Shown here: positions 41,424-64,000 of the stretch, piece by piece
Numbering within the stretch: the stretch's first letter is position 1
How the letters are laid out: each line of letters opens with the position of its first letter
Assembly (NCBI GenBank): GCA_029339505.1
Contig: JAQISU010000114.1
Coordinates: forward strand, 3,522,001-3,586,000
Direction of reading: 5' to 3'
Length of the DNA: 64,000 bases
Origin: Unio delphinus
Lineage: Eukaryota > Mollusca > Bivalvia > Unionida > Unionidae
Notes under the pieces: generated by a model
Database searches by the model: none
Seen by the model: only the letters and a program-made list of their open reading frames with translations
What the model was told of the DNA's origin: nothing
Position numbers and translations under genes: made by a program

Positions 41424-42081
41424 ATGGAAATTACCGATTTTCCGCGTTAAAGAAACAACATCGAGTCAAACATCATCCCATGCTACCTAATTCCATCCGG
41501 ATGATTATTTTCGGCCATCGGGTAACGGTAAGACACAGCTGTTACTCAATTTGTTTATGAAATGGATGGCGTGGGATAAACTATATTTGGTAGCACCTAG
41601 CGCTGACGATCAACACTGCTACCAGGTGTTAAAGGATTATAACGAAAAGGCTTCAGAGATCACCGGAGAAAACATCATTGAGTTTATCACGGACATCGAT
41701 GAAGCGCCTTCCGTGGAGGATATTTCCGGAGACATAAATTACTTAGTTGGTAACGATGATACCATGTTAGAACAACAAAAGAATCCCGAGAGGATATTTT
41801 TTCGAGGCCGACATAAAAACACCGACGTGATCTACGTTACTTAGCGATATACTCAGATTCCAAAAGTGATCCGAGATAACTGCAACGTGTTATCAGTGTT
41901 TAACTTAATTGATACTCATACATTACGAAATATTTGGCAGACTTGGTGCTCCGACATGGATTTCAATAAATTAAAAAATTTCTTTACCGGTGCTCGGGCA
42001 ACCCCTCACGGATTTGTAACGATAAATTTATTTGATCCAAGAACGCGATATCGGATAGGATTAGATCGCATATACGGCTAA
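41424..42081 (+). pseudogene. A32-like packaging ATPase, copy 2 (right)
   Basis: Mirror of 27991-28648. Same one-base deletion at the P-loop and same in-frame TAG. Two residue differences from the left copy (LYL for LYM, LEQQ for LERQ). Confidence 0.78.
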
Positions 42082-42312
42082 CCTTTCTCTGTTTAATCTA
42101 GTATCTGCGCTTCTCCGATATTCGCCATATATTTATCGAGTTACATTAATTCGATGTTGACGTCAACGCGGCTGTAACGATTAATAGGGATATCTCTCCA
42201 CTTTTTTTTACTCGTTATTTCGGCAAAATAAGGCTTCCATTATTAAACTGTTATTTTGGCAAAATAAGGCTTCTATCACCTTTTGTAGGGATCGCTCTCT
42301 CCGCCACTTGAT

Positions 42313-43156
42313 ATGAAAAATGTAAATTCACCGTTGGCTGGTTATCTTACCTTTCTTAACAAGGACGATGGAACCTGGCATATTGTTCAGAAACATTTCG
42401 GCCTTGGGGTATTGAAATACACGAATATTCTCCTAGATGAAATTATTGCATATTTTAAAATCATTAATCAATTACATAAAACACAACTGGAAAAACTACG
42501 ACGGTGCTTTCAAGAACATCTTTTTGATATAGCAAGTTCACGAAGAAAAAATCATTAAACAAATTGAAATATTGAATAAGCTTGTAATTCAGGTAACGAT
42601 TAATACTGGATAGATGGACCACAAACACTAGTTTTTAAATGCCTATTCGATAACAGAAGCTGATCTCATAAATTTCAAGTTTCCCCGGTATAACGCAGAC
42701 GAACTACAAAATCATATCATCGATGGATTCTTTTTTTCAATACACACCGAGTGGAGCAAAAACTACCACTGGCAATTATTCTCCGTTACAACAAGGATTT
42801 ATTTGGTGGTAGTAGACCCGGAACAATAAAAATAACCTCAGTGATCGCGGTCAACCCTGTGTGCGATGCAATTGATGGAAGTTATCAGACAAACGCAGAA
42901 ATATAAAATCAGGCACAGCAGGGATATATTCTGTATACTTTCACTCCTCGAGTATCTCCTGAATGTTCGCAAGTGCAAGAACCGGTCAACTTAAAATATT
43001 TACGATGACACAATAATTTACTAACTATAATGTATTTCAAAACTTACAGACCAAAATTTTAACTTCATTGATTTAGCTCAAGAAAAATTACAAATACGTC
43101 TGTATATAGATCCTGATTCAGAAAAATACATTTCCAAACAAAATCATTATTTTTAG
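42313..43156 (+). pseudogene. Possible structural protein, paralogue A (right)
   Basis: Mirror of 26916-27759. Confidence 0.5.
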
Positions 43157-43166
43157 TAGTAAATAC

Positions 43167-43632
43167 CCTCAGCGCGGTCGATTTTCATTTTTTTAAAACT
43201 AGTAAATACCCTATCAGAATTAGTAAATCGGTGGGTGTGGATGGTTTTGTAACGTAATACCCTATCAGAATTAGGTAATCGGTCGATCTGCACAGAATAT
43301 ATATCTAAATAAAATATTTTTCAGTTGCATAATGAAATTATTATTAAATATTATTGTGAAATCGGTCGATTTTCGCGATTTGTGCTAGAAAATATTCTAT
43401 CGGAATTAGCAAACTGTCGGTGTGGTTGGTTTTGTAACGTACATACCCAGAATTGGCAAATCGGACGATGTGGTTGGTTTTGTTGGGTAATTACCCCTTC
43501 AAAATTAGCAAATCCGACGATGTGGTTAGTTTCGTAACGCAAATGCCCCTTCAGAATTAGCAGCGTAAACGATTTTCGTAAGTTTTACTTGTAAATACCC
43601 TTTCAGAATGTATAAATCTGTCAGTGTGCACA
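43167..43632. repeat. Degenerate ~55-bp tandem repeat (right)
   Basis: Mirror of 26440-26905, with an Arg/Pro-type substitution near 43512. Confidence 0.72.

Positions 43633-43635
<3 letters not shown>

Positions 43636-43700
<65 letters not shown>
43636..43700. repeat. (TA)n microsatellite (right)
   Basis: Shorter partner of 26347-26437. Confidence 0.95.
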
Positions 43701-43703
<3 letters not shown>

Positions 43704-43731
43704 GTCGCATAATAAAAGTATTATTTTATGT

Positions 43732-44034
43732 TCATATTTTCTTTGTTTCATATTCCTTTGATAATTCCGATCTAATTTTTTTTACTACGGTAAAGACGGG
43801 GATTAACGTATTTAATTCGATATTATTCGCTAATGATGCGTAAACCGCTTGTTGGATTTCCTTAATGAATCTATACTGCGACGGTAGCGTATATTTATTT
43901 TCGAATTTAAGCTCTTGTAGGTACTCAGAATCAGAAACGATTTTATCACAATTTAGTTTATTCGATAATTGTATTTGTTGATTTTACAAATTTGTAATAG
44001 CAGAAATTATATCATTGATATTTTCGTAGTTCAT
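43732..44034 (-). pseudogene. Small unrecognised protein (right)
   Basis: Mirror of 26014-26316, same in-frame stop. Confidence 0.43.
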
Positions 44035-44533
44035 TATATAATACAATTACCTTTAACTAGTAAAAAAAATGGTTCCTTTAAAGATTTATTCGTCATAGAA
44101 CTTAACGCGTGAATCAATTTCACATCTGAGAGATGTCTTTGCTACAGATTGTTACTTTTATAAGACACATCATGAGCGTGACAAGCTCGATCAATTGCAT
44201 TTATAGGATATTCACCTAGTTTTGGTTCGTCTTGGCTGTCAAGTCTAATATCAAGTCTGGTTCCTGGTTCCGCAGTAATTATGTCCTAGAAGATATTTTC
44301 TTCTGGGTATTTAGCTCAAGGAGTGCCTGTTAAATTTGTCAATTTTGCTGCAATATCACCTCCTCCATATTTTAATACAAATCTTCAGCCGATTTTACAG
44401 AAATAAATCTTAATTTCTTTGTATCGCATCGTTCACACTTACCGGCAACTGCTGATCTGTTATTTTTTGTTGTAATTGTTGTTAAGTCGTTTGTGCTAGT
44501 ACGCGTCTTGCATTTCACACAAAATAGATCTAT
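44034..44533 (-). pseudogene. Zinc-ribbon plus PLA2-like protein, copy 1 (right)
   Basis: Mirror of 25515-26014, same lost start codon. Confidence 0.7.
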
Positions 44534-44550
44534 AATTTATATATAATAAC

Positions 44551-45218
44551 ATGTGACTGATTTTTCGACGACACGAAAGCGAGAAATCGTTAAGCATATT
44601 GCTGCGCTACCAACTTCCATCAGAATGATAATAGTTGGACCATCAGGAAGTGGCAAGACAGTTGCTACTTAATCTGATAATGATATGGTTAGCATGGGAC
44701 AAATTGTATTTGATTGTTCCGCCCGTAGGCGATCAACGATGCTACAAAGTGTTAACAGAATTTAATGAAAATCTGAAATCGTTAAATGAAGATTGTGATG
44801 TTATTGAATTTATCACTGATATCGACGTAGCACCGAATGTTGATTATATTAATCGATCTATTAAAAATTTAGTAGGGTATGATTATGTGATGCTGGACAA
44901 TCAAATCCAGCTAGATTATTTTCCCGAGACAGGCATAAAAATACTGATGTAATTTATGTTACCCAGCGGTATACACAAATTCCAAAAGTGATCATGGACA
45001 ATTGTAATATTCTTGCTGTGTTTAATGAAGTTGATACGCATACACTTAAGACATAGTCGTTAGATCTGGTGAAGAAGAGATGTGGATTATAATCTTTTTG
45101 AAGTTTCTTTAGTCATGCTAAGTCAGTCCCAAATGGATTTATAACAATAAATTTACATGACCATAGATCAAGACATCGTATCGGACAGATAAAATATTCG
45201 GTTGAGAAAATCATTTAA
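44551..45218 (+). pseudogene. A32-like packaging ATPase, copy 1 (right)
   Basis: Mirror of 24830-25497; GPSGSGKT retained, same stops. Confidence 0.73.
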
Positions 45219-45906
45219 TTCCTAACAACAAAGAGGTGTGACAACGAATGAGGTGTCAAAAATTAAACAATCACTGGCATAATACCCCCCCCCCCCCAAA
45301 AAAAAGAGACTCTTGGAGAGATACTCTCCAGTAGATATAAACTTTGATTCTGTTTTTTTTTACATTTTTTTTTTTTCGTTTCCTAGGAGGCCTTAGTTTA
45401 CCATATGGACGCCTCTAAAACGTTGCAGGGTTCACCCTCCTTGTGCTACTTGAAACGGGCTCAGGAAATCAACAGTGAAATAAAAGCAGTTTAGGAATTC
45501 TTAACATTCTTAAAACAACAACAAAAAACATCTGTAAAGTTTGTGCAAGACATGACATTTTGTCATCAACCTATATAAACCATACATGTAATTTGTTTCC
45601 CAATATAAAGCCACTTTTAAAGATCATATCCAAAATTACAATACATCCATTCTGTGAAAGAGTACCGATTGCAAAGAGTATCCACGGTTGCCAGGTCAGA
45701 GAGTAATTTCTGAATGTAGAATTTGTCAAAGTAGATTTTGAAAACAAGATAACTTTATTTGAAATCTGCTCAAAATCAAAAATAGATGCAATCCATCATT
45801 ATGTATTATTAGGATATTTTTAACATTTAAAAAGTATAGCTCGCATGCATTCTCATCGCGTACTTAAAGCCTGTGCTATGTTGTTTTCTATATTTTAAAA
45901 GTTTCT
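45219..45906. other. SOD 3' UTR and element junction (right)
   Basis: Mirror of 24141-24829, with the poly(C)/poly(A) run near 45286-45306. No gene seen. Confidence 0.5.

Positions 45907-64000
<18,094 letters not shown>

Larger units (their letters stand above)
24830..45218. mobile_element. Polinton/adintovirus-like endogenous element, palindromic and decayed
   Basis: The block combines an rve-type integrase, an A32-like packaging ATPase, a zinc-ribbon/phospholipase A2-like structural protein and a polymerase-helicase gene. This set is characteristic of Polinton/Maverick elements and adintoviruses of animals. Local base composition is richer in CpG than the flanks, mainly from 27.9 to 42.2 kb. 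All recognisable genes are broken. The outer limits are those of the outermost ATPase remnants; no terminal repeats or target duplication were identified. The two sides mirror each other because the palindrome passes through it. Confidence 0.8.

Noticed and set aside
24830..45218. Interpretation of the inverted arms as terminal inverted repeats of the element
   Set aside because: The inverted repeat extends far beyond the element into host exons and introns, so it is a later rearrangement.

Overview
This window looks like nuclear DNA of a marine invertebrate, most likely a mollusc. It is AT-rich and microsatellite-dense. It holds a five-exon extracellular Cu/Zn superoxide dismutase gene of the type found in molluscan haemolymph, tRNA-derived SINEs, broken non-LTR retrotransposons and a decayed Polinton/adintovirus-like DNA element. 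The species cannot be named from the sequence alone. No rRNA, free-standing tRNA, CRISPR array or bacterial operon was seen.

The dominating structure is a giant inverted repeat. Positions 6151-32439 reappear in reverse complement at 37633-64000, separated by a single-copy spacer at 32440-37632 (5193 bp). The right arm is cut off by the window end, so the arms are at least 26.3 kb. They differ by scattered substitutions, a few short indels and many microsatellite length changes. Left and right partner positions sum to 70072 near the centre, drifting to about 69981 at the edge.

Layout, left to right: 1-5257 is unpaired flank with microsatellites. At 5333-24140 (+) lies the superoxide dismutase gene: signal-peptide exon, 9.2-kb intron with a 44-bp minisatellite, four further exons, nested SINEs in intron 2, a 97-bp tandem repeat in intron 3 and a broken endonuclease-RT-RNase H retrotransposon in intron 4. 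From 24830 the viral-like element begins: an old packaging ATPase/zinc-ribbon-PLA2 module, a degenerate ~55-bp repeat, a possible structural gene, a second younger ATPase/PLA2 module, an integrase, and a polymerase-helicase gene that crosses the arm/spacer boundary. The spacer holds the 5' end of that gene, a Cys-rich small protein, an HNH endonuclease, several unrecognised small genes, a coiled-coil remnant and two more copies of the possible structural gene. The right arm then repeats everything in reverse, so two superoxide dismutase genes converge on the element. The right first exon lies beyond the window.

All viral-like genes carry stops or frameshifts, mostly identical in both arms, so decay came before the duplication. 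The superoxide dismutase exons keep all metal ligands in both arms and look functional. The palindrome may be a recent fold-back duplication or an assembly artefact. The sequence alone cannot decide.
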